From NCBI GenBank assembly GCA_017473925.1, contig JAFUIY010000008.1, positions 1-54,115 of the forward strand: 54,115 nt of DNA, in the 5' to 3' direction. The notes beneath the pieces are model-generated. The model did no database searches. It was not told the DNA's origin and saw only the letters and a list, made by a program, of their open reading frames with translations. Numbering within the stretch: position 1 is the first letter of the stretch; each line of letters starts with the position of its first letter. The stretch comes from Clostridia bacterium. Lineage in GTDB: Bacteria > Bacillota > Clostridia > Oscillospirales > Acutalibacteraceae. Positions 26,551 through 36,156 of the stretch are shown piece after piece. Position numbers and translations under genes: made by a program.

Positions 26551-28230
26551 TTATTTGAAAAGATATACTCTTGCTTCGTAGGGCTTGAGTACACAGCTGT
26601 TGTCCTTTGTTTTTGCGTCATTGTATGTGCACATTGCAAGCTCACCCTCTGAAAGATTGAAGCCTGCAGGAGCATCAAACATCATGGGCTTGTCACTGAA
26701 GGAACAGATAACAAGCATTCTTTCATTCTTATAATGTCTTGAGTAAACAAAAAGGTCGTTTCTGTCATGGAAATGCTCTTTGTACTGACCATAAATCACA
26801 ATTTCATTTTCTTTACGGAATCTGAGGAGCTTTCTGTAATAATGAAGAATTGAATCGGGATCCTTTTCAGCGGCCTCAACATTGATTTCTGTGTAGTTAG
26901 GGTTGATGTGGAACCAGGGCTTGTCTGCTGTTGTGAAGCCTGCATTCTTTTCTGCAGACCACTGAACGGGAGTTCTTGCATTGTCTCTTGAAGCATATCT
27001 TGCCATCTTCATTGTAGTGTCCTTGGGGAGGATTTTGCTTACCATCTTGTAAACAGTGACGGTTGAAACATCCTCGTACATATCAATTGAGGGAAGTGAA
27101 ATGTTTGTCATACCGATTTCCTGCCCCTGGAAAATAAAGGGTGTACCGCAAAGACAGATGTACATTGTTGCGAGCATCTTTCCGCTTTCAACACGGAATT
27201 TTTCGTTACCGTAACGGCTGATAACTCTGGGTTGGTCATGGTTTTCAAGATAGTTTGCATTCCATGCCTTGCCGTAAAGCTCTGTCTGCCAGTTTTTATA
27301 AACAGTTTTGAGTTTCTTGAGATTGAAAGGTGTATGAAGCCAGCTGTTGAGGAAACAGTCTGCTTCCATGTGCTGAAAACTGAACATCATGTTAAGAACC
27401 TGTTCGGGGCCTTCAGTGATGTGCTTGAGAGCTTTCTTTGTTGTCATCATGGGAGCTTCACCGATGGTTACGCTGTCATAGTTGTCAAGAACATCTCTCT
27501 TGAATTCAGCAAGATAATCGTGAAGATGGGGGCCGTCCATGTAATGCTCCATACCGCCGATAATGGGAATGGGCAGACCGTCAGGGAGACCTGCATCCTT
27601 AGAAATATAAGTGATAACATCTTCACGGAAGCCGTCAACACCCATATCGAGCCAGAATTTCATTATATCCTTTACTTCCTGACGGACTTTAGGATTGTCG
27701 TGGTTAAGGTCGGGCTGTTCCTTTGCAAAAAGGTGAAGATACCATGCATCAGCCTCTTCATCGAATTCCCATGCACTGCCTGAGAAGTTTGACTGCCAGT
27801 CATTGGGAGGGAGCTTGTTTCCGCATCTGCCTTTTCTCCAGAAATAGTAATCTCTGTAAGGGCTGTCGGGATTTTTGCTCTGCTTGAACCATTCGTGCTG
27901 GTCTGAAGTGTGATTGATAACAAGGTCCATAATAACCTTGAGACCTCTTTCATGAGCCCCGTCAAGAACTGCCTTGAAATCGTCATTTGTGCCGAAATAT
28001 GAAGCAATCTTCCTGTAGTCGGAAATGTCATAGCCATGGTCTTTACCGGGTGATTCGTAAAGAGGGGAGAACCATATAGCGTCAACGCCGAGGCTCTTTA
28101 TGTAATCAAGCTTTGACAGAATACCCTTAAGGTCGCCCACACCGTCTCCGTTACCGTCACAGAATGAACGGGGCCAAATCTGATAAACTGCCATTTCCTT
28201 GTACCAGCATTTTTTGATGTTTTCACTCAT
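26551..28230 (-). CDS. GH13 alpha-glucosidase, oligo-1,6-glucosidase-like
   Basis: This 559-residue cytosolic enzyme hydrolyses short alpha-glucosides. The N-terminus VYQIWPRSFCDGNGDGVGDL and the calcium-like DGNGDGVGD loop mark the GH13 subgroup of oligo-1,6-glucosidases, dextran glucosidases and trehalose-6-phosphate hydrolases. Catalytic residues are Asp204 (VDGFREDVI), Glu258 (TIGEAP) and Asp332 (LENHDQPR). The usual Met two before the nucleophile is Glu here. The exact substrate (isomaltose, panose or a phosphorylated disaccharide) cannot be told from motifs. It is coupled to the HAD gene upstream (18 bases) and to the lipase gene downstream. Confidence 0.93.
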   Translation of the reverse strand: MSENIKKCWYKEMAVYQIWPRSFCDGNGDGVGDLKGILSKLDYIKSLGVDAIWFSPLYESPGKDHGYDISDYRKIASYFGTNDDFKAVLDGAHERGLKVIMDLVINHTSDQHEWFKQSKNPDSPYRDYYFWRKGRCGNKLPPNDWQSNFSGSAWEFDEEADAWYLHLFAKEQPDLNHDNPKVRQEVKDIMKFWLDMGVDGFREDVITYISKDAGLPDGLPIPIIGGMEHYMDGPHLHDYLAEFKRDVLDNYDSVTIGEAPMMTTKKALKHITEGPEQVLNMMFSFQHMEADCFLNSWLHTPFNLKKLKTVYKNWQTELYGKAWNANYLENHDQPRVISRYGNEKFRVESGKMLATMYICLCGTPFIFQGQEIGMTNISLPSIDMYEDVSTVTVYKMVSKILPKDTTMKMARYASRDNARTPVQWSAEKNAGFTTADKPWFHINPNYTEINVEAAEKDPDSILHYYRKLLRFRKENEIVIYGQYKEHFHDRNDLFVYSRHYKNERMLVICSFSDKPMMFDAPAGFNLSEGELAMCTYNDAKTKDNSCVLKPYEARVYLFK

Positions 28231-28248
28231 AATATCAATTCCTTTCCG

Positions 28249-29025
28249 TCAGATATATTCTTTAAGATATTTAAGGCTTTCTGCCGCAACAGTTGCCTTT
28301 ATATCAGATTTTTCATACATTTCGGGTGTTGTGACACCTGAATAAACAAGCACACTCTTGGTGCCGTTTTTCATACCGATTGCAATGTCTGTTTCAAGTC
28401 TGTCACCTATAAAACAGATTTCTTCTCTTTTACAGCCGAGCTTGTTTGTAACAAAGTCTACAGTATGTCCGTAAGGCTTGCCGATGATAATATCTGGATA
28501 TCTGCCTGTTGATGCGGCAAACATTTCAATCATTGAACCAGTATCGGGCATGAAGCCGACAGCAAGAGGACAGTTTTTATCAGGATGTGTTGCGATGTAT
28601 TCAGCTCCGTTTGCAAGGAAATTTGCAGCCTTGTTGATTTTCTCATATGTGAGAGTTGTGTCAAAGCCGAGAAGAACAATATCGGGGTTATCATCAACGA
28701 GATTAAGCCCTGCTTTTACACAATCTCTTGTGAAATTCTCATTGCCGAGAAGATATATTCTCTTTCCCTTTCTGTTTCTTTCAATAAAATCAATCGCTAC
28801 ATGTGAAGAGATAATAATTTTATCCTCAGGCACGGGATAGCCGATTTTAATGAGCTTCTGAAGACACTCTGCAGCATCGTGTGACGAATTGTTTGTGAAG
28901 AACCAAAAGTCCTTGCCCTTTTCGGGAAGAGCATCTGTGAATTCATTTGCCCCCTCAATCATATGGTCACCGAGATAGAACGTGCCGTCCATGTCGATAA
29001 TAAAGTATTTTACGTCTTTAAGCAT
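28249..29025 (-). CDS. HAD-IIA (NagD-like) sugar phosphatase
   Basis: This 258-residue phosphatase of the HAD superfamily uses nucleophile Asp11 and general acid Asp13 in DMDGTFYLGD. Motif II is Thr44 in FFTNNSSHD, and the late motif is GDRLETDIAIG with GKPYGHTVDFV before it. The C2b cap lies between these, as in NagD/AraL proteins that dephosphorylate nucleotides or sugar phosphates. It overlaps the upstream membrane protein gene by 16 bases, and a GH13 glucosidase follows it, so release of a sugar from its phosphate is plausible. This role is inferred from context. Confidence 0.92.
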   Translation of the reverse strand: MLKDVKYFIIDMDGTFYLGDHMIEGANEFTDALPEKGKDFWFFTNNSSHDAAECLQKLIKIGYPVPEDKIIISSHVAIDFIERNRKGKRIYLLGNENFTRDCVKAGLNLVDDNPDIVLLGFDTTLTYEKINKAANFLANGAEYIATHPDKNCPLAVGFMPDTGSMIEMFAASTGRYPDIIIGKPYGHTVDFVTNKLGCKREEICFIGDRLETDIAIGMKNGTKSVLVYSGVTTPEMYEKSDIKATVAAESLKYLKEYI

Positions 29026-30413
29026 ATTATTTCTCCCTGGATTAATATTGTTATTATCATTATCAGTACACAGCAGGTTATGAAATATGCATGTACTGTT
29101 TTTTCACTTGGTGAAAGCCTTGAACTGCCCGTTTCAAGCTTCTTCATTCCGTAAAAAGCACATTCGTAAACAGCAGTATAAATAAACATTACAGATGTAA
29201 GATTGAGTAAAATTTCTTTAGTAATTGCTATGATTGATACTGCAATAACGGGAATGAATAAAGGTATTTTTCCGACAGGCTTTGTATGACCTGTTTTGTT
29301 GAATTTTTCTGAAAATTCCTGAATCAATACGAGCAGGACAACTGAAAATGCAATAAAAGAAGCCACCTTGTATGAGCCGAGCATTATGAATGTAAACGGA
29401 ATAATGCTGTATACTGCAAATTCAGTGTTATTGCAGATTTTCATATATTTCTTATATTTCTTGCTGTCTGAAGGGATAACAAAAAACTGAATAAGGTCAA
29501 AAGCTATGATTATAAGATAAAATATGAATAATATGTAAGTGATTTTGCTCTCACTGATAACGGAATGATAGCCGTATGAATCAATTTTACTGAGCTTTTC
29601 GTGGAATAAAGGCTTTGTGAGAATGAAAGTCAGTGCAGAGCCACCGCCGCCGATAAATCCGAAAACACATTCCATTATCTTCCATGCATCAACAGCATTT
29701 TTTCTGCCGAGCTTTTCGAGGAATCTCTTTCCGTTTTTTGCAGGATGTTTTGCCCGTATCTGCATAAGCTGAGCAATATACCAGCCGACAGCACCCGAAA
29801 TAAATGAACCCATAGTCATTGCAAGGGAAGACCAATCTCTGAAAATGATAGTGAAAAGCAATATTTCAATCAGTATTCCGAGAAGTCCGCCCCATGTTTC
29901 TTTTCTTTTTATTGAAAAGTAAATCTTCGGAAATATGTTTTTCTCTTTGTCATAGGGCTTGTTAAACAGATAATAAAAAGCAAGTGAGAAAACAGGCAAC
30001 AGAGCAAAGAATGTGATTATCTGCCATAATTCATAAGTGCCTGAAGCAGCAGACAGAAACATTGAAATAAATCCGCCGCAGATGCCGAACCATATTCCGC
30101 CTCTGAGAAAAAGACCGCCGAACATATTTCTGAGGAAATTAGGGGGATTTTTCTCATGCATAGTAAGATGCAGAGTTTCGGCATATGTCATGTTTCCGCC
30201 GCAGTACATACCGACGGCTCCTACACCGGCAAGCATCCATGGTGTGTTCGCAAGAACATCAGAGCCTGAAAACAGAGCAATAATCATTCCGAGAAATGCA
30301 CCGGGAAGCATTGCACCCTTTTCTCCGCCGATTATTGTTCCTCTCATGCCCCACCCGTAGGAAACGGCAATTGCAGTAAAAACAACAAAAATAATGCTGT
30401 TCAGAATGTCCAT
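29010..30413 (-). CDS. Unrecognised polytopic membrane protein
   Basis: This 467-residue integral membrane protein has about eleven hydrophobic segments; I do not recognise the family. Notable conserved-looking pieces are SYGWGMRGTIIGGEKGAMLPGA near the N-terminus (split by two glycine-rich turns), the paired MYCGGNMTYAETL, LRGGIWFGICGGF and GFIGGGGSALTF, and charged loops with YKKYMKICNN. The many buried glycine and polar residues, plus its place between an acetyltransferase and a sugar phosphatase, fit a transporter or a membrane-bound acyl or glycosyl enzyme. No motif decides between these. It overlaps the HAD gene by 16 bases. Confidence 0.8.
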   Translation of the reverse strand: MDILNSIIFVVFTAIAVSYGWGMRGTIIGGEKGAMLPGAFLGMIIALFSGSDVLANTPWMLAGVGAVGMYCGGNMTYAETLHLTMHEKNPPNFLRNMFGGLFLRGGIWFGICGGFISMFLSAASGTYELWQIITFFALLPVFSLAFYYLFNKPYDKEKNIFPKIYFSIKRKETWGGLLGILIEILLFTIIFRDWSSLAMTMGSFISGAVGWYIAQLMQIRAKHPAKNGKRFLEKLGRKNAVDAWKIMECVFGFIGGGGSALTFILTKPLFHEKLSKIDSYGYHSVISESKITYILFIFYLIIIAFDLIQFFVIPSDSKKYKKYMKICNNTEFAVYSIIPFTFIMLGSYKVASFIAFSVVLLVLIQEFSEKFNKTGHTKPVGKIPLFIPVIAVSIIAITKEILLNLTSVMFIYTAVYECAFYGMKKLETGSSRLSPSEKTVHAYFITCCVLIMIITILIQGEIICLKT

Positions 30414-30422
30414 TCAATCACC

Positions 30423-30974
30423 TCAGAAATCAAGAGTCATGAGTATGCCTTTGCCGAAATTGAGAAAAGAACTGAAACCGTTCTTTTTATAGAATTTAAC
30501 AGCATTTTTGTTTGAGCTGTTAACAACAAGCATAACAGAATGTATACCTTTTGAGGCGAGATTTTCTTTCAGTGCATTCAGTAGCTTAGCACCGTAGCCC
30601 TTGTGCTGATAAGGCTGAAGTATATCAATGTGCATGTGTGCCTTGCATTTTCCTGAAGCAGGCAGATGTGCAAGTATTTCACCCCATGAGTAAAGATATT
30701 GCATCATACCTTTTGATTTTATAAGTGACCTGTAAGTGCACATGTTTTTTGTGTATCTTTTCAGGTTTTCACTGCAGAGGATATATCCGACAGCATCATC
30801 ATTATCATCAGCAAGTACGAAGCAATTCTGAGGCTCCTGTTCAATATAATAGTCGCAATAAAGATTTAAAATAACTAACTTTTCTTTTACGGGAGCTTCA
30901 TGTCCGACGGATGTTTCTATACAGATATTTCTGACATTATTTTTGTCTTTTTCCTGATAAGGTCTTATTGTCAT
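30423..30974 (-). CDS. GNAT-family N-acetyltransferase
   Basis: This 183-residue acetyl-CoA-dependent transferase opens with MTIRPYQEKDKNNVRNIC and carries the acetyl-CoA loop in PYQHKGYGAKLLNAL (the Q/R-x-x-G-x-G/A variant). It ends with the typical AVKFYKKNGFSSFL. The relation is closest to sugar- or O-GlcNAcase-associated GNATs by the MHIDILQPYQ stretch, but the acceptor is unknown. The start at 30974 has AGGGAGAC upstream; an in-frame ATG at 31007 lacks a ribosome site. It heads the - strand run of glycan-related genes. Confidence 0.88.
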   Translation of the reverse strand: MTIRPYQEKDKNNVRNICIETSVGHEAPVKEKLVILNLYCDYYIEQEPQNCFVLADDNDDAVGYILCSENLKRYTKNMCTYRSLIKSKGMMQYLYSWGEILAHLPASGKCKAHMHIDILQPYQHKGYGAKLLNALKENLASKGIHSVMLVVNSSNKNAVKFYKKNGFSSFLNFGKGILMTLDF

Positions 30975-31122
30975 AAAAACGTCTCCCTGAATATACTGCA
31001 CGACCATAATTTAACATTCTAATTATATATAAAAATTTTATTTATGTCTACTCTTTTTATAAAAAAAGTATTTAAAAAAATAAAATGTTATGTTATATTA
31101 TACAAGAAAAGGAGTAGATCTG

Positions 31123-32094
31123 ATGAGAATTGCAACAATCGGCACATCCTGGATAACGGAAAGCTTTATTGCTTCTACCCGTTATGTTGAAAATATAAGT
31201 ATTTACGCTGTTTATTCAAGAAGTGAGGATAAAGCAAAAGCATTTGCACTTAAGAATAATATTGAAAAATATTATTTCTCACTTGAAGAAATGCTTTCTG
31301 ATGATAATATCGATGCAGTTTATATTGCAAGTCCCAACTCAGTGCATTATGAGCAGGCAAAAAAGTGTCTTCTTGCAGACAAACATGTTATATGCGAAAA
31401 GCCTGCAGTTGTTACATGTGAACAGCTCAAAGAAATTTATGAAATTGCAGACAGCAGAAATCTTATATTTCTTGAAGCAATGAAATCAATGCATTCAGAC
31501 GGTCTTGAAGTTATCAGAAATTCACTTGCCGACCTTGGTGAAATTAGAACTGCAAGCATTGATTTTTCTCAGCATTCGTCAAAGTATGCATCATACAAAA
31601 GGGGAGAGAATCCCAATATTTTCAATCCTGAAATGTGTACGGGTGCTCTTATGGATTTAGGCGTTTACTGTGTTTACTTCGCACTTGAAATTTTCGGTGA
31701 GCCCGTTAAGGTTATTTCTCATTCCGACTTTTTAGAATCCGGTGCAGACTGTACGGGCACTCTGATTTTTGTATATGATGACAAAACGGTCACAATCACA
31801 TATTCAAAGACTGCAAACGGATTTTTGGGAAGCCGTATTCTCGGATATAACGGAGCTGTTACCGTTAATTCTGTTTCAAAGCTTACGGGGATTAACCGAT
31901 ATTATAATGACGGCAGAATAGAGGAGCTTTATCCCGTTATAGATGAAAATATAGTTATGTCAAAGGAAATTGAAGCATTCAGAGATTTCATTGACGGTAA
32001 AAACAAAGAATATTACGATTATTGCAAGCAGCTTGCCTTTGCATCCTGCAGAATAATCGAAATCATAAGAAAAGAAAACAATTTCGGTTTCTGA
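31123..32094 (+). CDS. Gfo/Idh/MocA-family oxidoreductase
   Basis: This 323-residue NAD(P)-dependent dehydrogenase has a Rossmann N-terminus (RIATIGTSWITESFI; the usual GxGxxG is relaxed to GTSW) and the family's catalytic-lysine motif in HVICEKPAV. The C-terminal alpha/beta domain carries MGTGALxDLG-like MCTGALMDLGVYCVYF, which marks the dehydrogenase rather than the oxidase type. It is the first gene of a + strand sugar operon whose next members are a beta-helix protein and a large glycosidase. Its substrate is probably the sugar they release. The start is set by the AAAGGAG at about 31108. Confidence 0.92.
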   Translation: MRIATIGTSWITESFIASTRYVENISIYAVYSRSEDKAKAFALKNNIEKYYFSLEEMLSDDNIDAVYIASPNSVHYEQAKKCLLADKHVICEKPAVVTCEQLKEIYEIADSRNLIFLEAMKSMHSDGLEVIRNSLADLGEIRTASIDFSQHSSKYASYKRGENPNIFNPEMCTGALMDLGVYCVYFALEIFGEPVKVISHSDFLESGADCTGTLIFVYDDKTVTITYSKTANGFLGSRILGYNGAVTVNSVSKLTGINRYYNDGRIEELYPVIDENIVMSKEIEAFRDFIDGKNKEYYDYCKQLAFASCRIIEIIRKENNFGF

Positions 32095-32110
32095 CACTGG
32101 AGGTTTTACA

Positions 32111-33037
32111 ATGAACTTTGTAAATGTGCTTAATAACAAAAATGTTTTTGCTGACGGCATTCACGATGACACAAAAGCATTGCAGGCTTGTATTGATGAA
32201 GTGAAGAATGGCGGTACAGTTTATTTTCCTGATGGTACATATCTTATTTCAAATGCACTTATATTCTATTCCAATCAGGTTTTCCGGCTTTCTGATAAGG
32301 CTGTAATTCTCAGAAGTGATAAAAGCGAGCCTCTCACAAAATATCTTCTTGCAGCTTATTCCGAACCCGAATGGGGCGGTTATGAGGGGACTCACGATGT
32401 TGTTATTTCAGGCGGTATTTTTGACGGCAATGAGAATATGACGGAAAAGTCAACTCTTGTAAACACTGTCCATTGCAGAAACATTACAATAGAGAATTGC
32501 AGATTTGTGCATTGCTCACAGTGGCACATGATTGAAATCAATTCAACTGAAAATGCCGTTGTCAGGAACTGTGTTTTTGATGGCCCCACATATACAAGTG
32601 TCAATGAAATACTTTATAATGAGGAAATTCAGATTGACCTTGCCCGTGAAGGCTCATACGGTCCCGTATACAACTGTGACCATACTCTTATTGATTTCAA
32701 GCGTGATGATACTGTCTGCCGTAACATAAAAATTCACGATAATATCTTCAAGTGTGACGGTTTTCCTGCAATAGGTCATCACGGAGATGCTCCCCACCAC
32801 GATATTGAGATTTATAATAATATTTTTGACGGACCCTCGGGCAGAGACGGCAAGAGCAGAGGTTATCTCATTTTCAGACCGTTGGTTTATGATATAAAGG
32901 TAAGAAACAATGCTTTCCTCGCACCCGAAGAAACAGATTCACCTGCATACGGTATTATCGCAGAAAACCCTGATAAATCGGTTCTTATTTCTGAAAATAA
33001 CCTTTTTACAGGTAAAATTGATAAAGAGATTTATTAA
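32111..33037 (+). CDS. Right-handed beta-helix protein, pectate lyase 3/GH28-like
   Basis: This 308-residue protein folds as a right-handed parallel beta-helix. The N-terminal DGIHDDTKALQACIDEVKNG plus GTVYFPDGTYLIS is the Pectate_lyase_3 signature seen in GH28 polygalacturonases and related tail proteins. Repeated coils follow (GGIFDGNENMT, CRNITIENCRFVHCSQWH, VVRNCVFDGP, DNIFKCDGFPAIG, YNNIFDGPSG). It lacks a signal peptide, so it would act on sugars inside the cell. It sits 16 bases after the oxidoreductase and 18 before the large hydrolase. A classic GH28 catalytic NxD...DD set is not evident, so lyase or binding functions remain open. Confidence 0.82.
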   Translation: MNFVNVLNNKNVFADGIHDDTKALQACIDEVKNGGTVYFPDGTYLISNALIFYSNQVFRLSDKAVILRSDKSEPLTKYLLAAYSEPEWGGYEGTHDVVISGGIFDGNENMTEKSTLVNTVHCRNITIENCRFVHCSQWHMIEINSTENAVVRNCVFDGPTYTSVNEILYNEEIQIDLAREGSYGPVYNCDHTLIDFKRDDTVCRNIKIHDNIFKCDGFPAIGHHGDAPHHDIEIYNNIFDGPSGRDGKSRGYLIFRPLVYDIKVRNNAFLAPEETDSPAYGIIAENPDKSVLISENNLFTGKIDKEIY

Positions 33038-33055
33038 TCATAAGGAGAATGAACT

Positions 33056-35974
33056 ATGATTTACAAAAAGAACAGTGAAAAGTGTCTTTCAAAAGAACTT
33101 TTTAAAAATCCTACAAGTGAATACAGAGGAACACCCTTCTGGGCATGGAACTGCAAGCTTGATAAAGAAGAACTCAAGTGGCAGATTGAAGTGTTCAAGG
33201 AAATGGGTCTGGGCGGCTTCCATATGCATGTAAGAACAGGTATGGCAACCCCTTATCTTTCTGATGAATACATGGATATTGTCAAGGCTTGTGTTGAAAA
33301 GGCAAAGGAAGAAAAAATGCTTGCATGGCTTTATGACGAGGACAGATGGCCCTCAGGTGCAGCAGGCGGTCTTGTAACGAAAGATAAAAAATACCGTGCA
33401 AGATATCTTCTTTTTACTCCCGAATCATACGAAGACAACGCAACAAGTCTGAATGTCAATGACTCAAGAAGTGAAGGCGGCAGAAACGGTGAAGGAGACT
33501 TTCTTGCAGCATACGATGTTGTTCTTGACGGTGAGGGTTATCTGAAATCATATAAGAGAATCGGCAAGGATGACAAAACTGAGGGCACAAAATGGTATGC
33601 TTATATGGAAATCAGCTCATCATCAAGCTGGTATAATAATCAGGCATATCTTGACACTCTCAGCAAGGATGCCGTAAAACGCTTTGTTGAGGTCACACAT
33701 GAAAGATACAAAGAAACAGTCGGTGATGACTTCGGTGATGCCGTACCTGCAATCTTTACTGATGAGCCTCAGTTCTGCAGAAAACAGACACTCCGTAACT
33801 CAACTGATAAGCATGATATCAATCTGCCCTGGACAGACGATATCCCCGAAACATATAAAAAGGCATACGGTGATGATATTCTTGATTTTCTTCCCGAGCT
33901 TTTCTGGGACAAGAAAAACGAAGTAAGCCTTGCCCGTTACCGTTATCATGACCATATTTCTGAGCGTTTTTCAGAGGCTTTTGCCGATGTATGCGGCTCA
34001 TGGTGCCGTGAAAACGGACTTTATCTCACAGGTCATATGATGGAAGAACCCTCACTTCACAGCCAGACTGCAGCTCTCGGTGAAGCAATGCGTTCATACA
34101 GAGGCTTTGACCTGCCCGGTATTGATATGCTTTGCAACAGCTTTGAGTTCACAACAGCAAAGCAGGCACAGTCGGCATGTCATCAGTTCGGCAGAGAGGG
34201 TGTTCTCTCCGAGCTTTACGGTGTAACAGGCTGGGATTTTGATTTCAGAGGGCATAAGCTTCAGGGCGACTGGCAGGCAGCACTCGGCGTGACAGTCAGA
34301 GTTCCTCATCTTTCATGGGTTTCAATGGCAGGTGAAGCAAAGCGTGATTATCCTGCATCAATTCATTATCAGTCACCCTGGTGGAAAGAATATTCTTATG
34401 TTGAAGACCATTTTGCAAGAGTTTACTCTGCAATGACACGCGGTAAGCCTGTTGTCAAGGTCGGTGTTATTCATCCCGTTGAGTCATTCTGGCTTCATTG
34501 GGGACCCAACGATAAATCAGAGCTTGCCCGTGATGCACTTGATGAAAAATTCTTCAATGTCACAGACTGGCTTCTCAAAGGCAGCATCGACTTCAACTTT
34601 ATCAGTGAATCACTTTTCCCCACACTCTGCGAAAAGGGTACAAATCCTCTTAAAGTCGGTGAAATGGAATACGATGCTATTGTTGTCCCCGATTGCGAAA
34701 CACTCCGTTCATCAACTCTTGAAAGACTTGAAGATTTTGTAAAGAACGGCGGTAAACTCATATTTATGGGCTCTGCTCCCGAATTTGAAAATGCCCTACC
34801 GAGTAATAGAGGTAAAGAACTTTATAATAACAGCACGGTGATTTCCTTTGACCGTGAAAAGCTTCTTTCAGCACTCGAAGACAACAGAACAGTCACAATC
34901 CGTTATAAAAACGGTTCACTTTCAGACAGACTAATTTATCAGATGCGTCAGGATAACGATTGTGATTGGCTCTTTGTGGCTCATGCATGCAATCCTTATA
35001 ATAAGGATGTTTTCTCATCAAAGGATGTAAGAATCTATCTTGACGGTGATAAAAAAGTCACGGTTTATGACACAATTTCAGGTGAAATTTATCCTGCAGA
35101 TGTTGACTATGCAAACGGCAAGACAGTCATAAAACAGGAAATGTATGATTTTGACAGCCTTCTTGTAAAGATTGAAGACGGCAGAAATGATACAGCCGTT
35201 GCAAAGTCTGAAACAAAGGCTTGTGAAAATTTAAAAATCCCCACTTTTGTAGATTATACTCTCGATGAAGAAAATGTTCTTCTTCTTGATATGTGCCGTT
35301 TCAGGACAGATGACGGTGAGTGGCACGACAAGGAAGAAATTCTTATTGCAGACAACATTGCCAGAGCAGAAGCCGGACTTGACGAAAGAGGTGGCTCTGT
35401 ACCTCAGCCATGGGTAATTCCCGAAGAAGAAATTAAACACTCAATCACACTTGAATTTACAATTGATTCAGAAATTGAAGTTGCTTCTCCCGTACTTGCG
35501 CTTGAAGATGCAGAAAAAGCTGAAATCACATTTAACGGACAGAAAGTTGCAAACAATGTTATCGGCTGGTATGTTGATAAATCAATAAAAAAAGTTGCAC
35601 TTCCTTCAATTATCAAGGGTGAAAACATTATAACTGTAAAACTTCCTTTAGGTAACCGTACAAACACAGAATGGTGCTATTTGCTTGGTGATTTCGGTGT
35701 CAGAGTTATCGGCAGTATGGCAACAATCTGCAAAAAGGCTGAAAAACTTACATTCGGTGATATTGTGCCGCAGGGACTTCCTTTCTACGGTGGTAACATC
35801 ACATATCATCTTGAAGCAGAAACAGACAAGGGTGAGCTTCTTATAACTGTTCCCCGTTACAGAGGCGGTCTTGTAAAGGTTATTGTTGACGGTGAAGACA
35901 AGGGTAATATCGTTTATTCTCCCAATGAGCTTCTTGTAAAGGACTTTCAGACGGAAAACATAATGTGGATATAA
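33056..35974 (+). CDS. Large GH106-like glycoside hydrolase, 3' frameshift
   Basis: This 972-residue cytosolic protein starts TEYRGTPFWAWNCKLDKEE-like (SEYRGTPFWAWNCKLDKEE) and continues with EMGLGGFHMHVRTGM and LYDEDRWPSG. These match the N-terminal region of GH106-type alpha-L-rhamnosidase relatives. A TIM-barrel follows with IFTDEPQF and GHMMEEPSL as likely acidic-residue sites, then beta-sandwich domains. The reading frame stops at TAA 35974, but the next 160 bases in another frame encode the expected family ending. One base thus seems to be missing near 35939, and the product as read lacks about 60 C-terminal residues. It is part of the oxidoreductase and beta-helix operon, suited to pectin side-chain sugars. 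Confidence 0.85.
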   Translation: MIYKKNSEKCLSKELFKNPTSEYRGTPFWAWNCKLDKEELKWQIEVFKEMGLGGFHMHVRTGMATPYLSDEYMDIVKACVEKAKEEKMLAWLYDEDRWPSGAAGGLVTKDKKYRARYLLFTPESYEDNATSLNVNDSRSEGGRNGEGDFLAAYDVVLDGEGYLKSYKRIGKDDKTEGTKWYAYMEISSSSSWYNNQAYLDTLSKDAVKRFVEVTHERYKETVGDDFGDAVPAIFTDEPQFCRKQTLRNSTDKHDINLPWTDDIPETYKKAYGDDILDFLPELFWDKKNEVSLARYRYHDHISERFSEAFADVCGSWCRENGLYLTGHMMEEPSLHSQTAALGEAMRSYRGFDLPGIDMLCNSFEFTTAKQAQSACHQFGREGVLSELYGVTGWDFDFRGHKLQGDWQAALGVTVRVPHLSWVSMAGEAKRDYPASIHYQSPWWKEYSYVEDHFARVYSAMTRGKPVVKVGVIHPVESFWLHWGPNDKSELARDALDEKFFNVTDWLLKGSIDFNFISESLFPTLCEKGTNPLKVGEMEYDAIVVPDCETLRSSTLERLEDFVKNGGKLIFMGSAPEFENALPSNRGKELYNNSTVISFDREKLLSALEDNRTVTIRYKNGSLSDRLIYQMRQDNDCDWLFVAHACNPYNKDVFSSKDVRIYLDGDKKVTVYDTISGEIYPADVDYANGKTVIKQEMYDFDSLLVKIEDGRNDTAVAKSETKACENLKIPTFVDYTLDEENVLLLDMCRFRTDDGEWHDKEEILIADNIARAEAGLDERGGSVPQPWVIPEEEIKHSITLEFTIDSEIEVASPVLALEDAEKAEITFNGQKVANNVIGWYVDKSIKKVALPSIIKGENIITVKLPLGNRTNTEWCYLLGDFGVRVIGSMATICKKAEKLTFGDIVPQGLPFYGGNITYHLEAETDKGELLITVPRYRGGLVKVIVDGEDKGNIVYSPNELLVKDFQTENIMWI

Positions 35975-36138
35975 AACTCTTCACACACCGCTTTAATTCT
36001 TTCGGTGCCGTTCATCTTACAGATATTTCACATTCATGGCACGGACCGGGAGCTTGGCGTGAAGAAGACGAAAAATGGAGTTATGAATATAACCTTAAAA
36101 ATGTAGGTATTCTCACGACTCCGTGGATTAAGAAATAA
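35941..36138 (+). pseudogene. Out-of-frame C-terminal part of the GH106-like hydrolase
   Basis: Read in the -1 frame from about 35941, this stretch gives GLSDGKHNVDIKLFTHRFN, then FGAVHLTDISHSWHGPGAW and WSYEYNLKNVGILTTPW, ending at TAA 36136-36138. This fits the last strands of the same galactose-binding-like domain. It joins perfectly if one A is added to GTAAAGG at 35936-35942. It may be a real mutation or a consensus error. Confidence 0.8.
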
Positions 36139-36156
36139 TATATTAAGCATAAAATT

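Noticed and set aside
35930-35975. Programmed -1 frameshift in the GH106-like gene
   Set aside because: No X-XXY-YYZ slippery heptamer or clear downstream structure; a one-base deletion in GTAAAGG explains it more simply.
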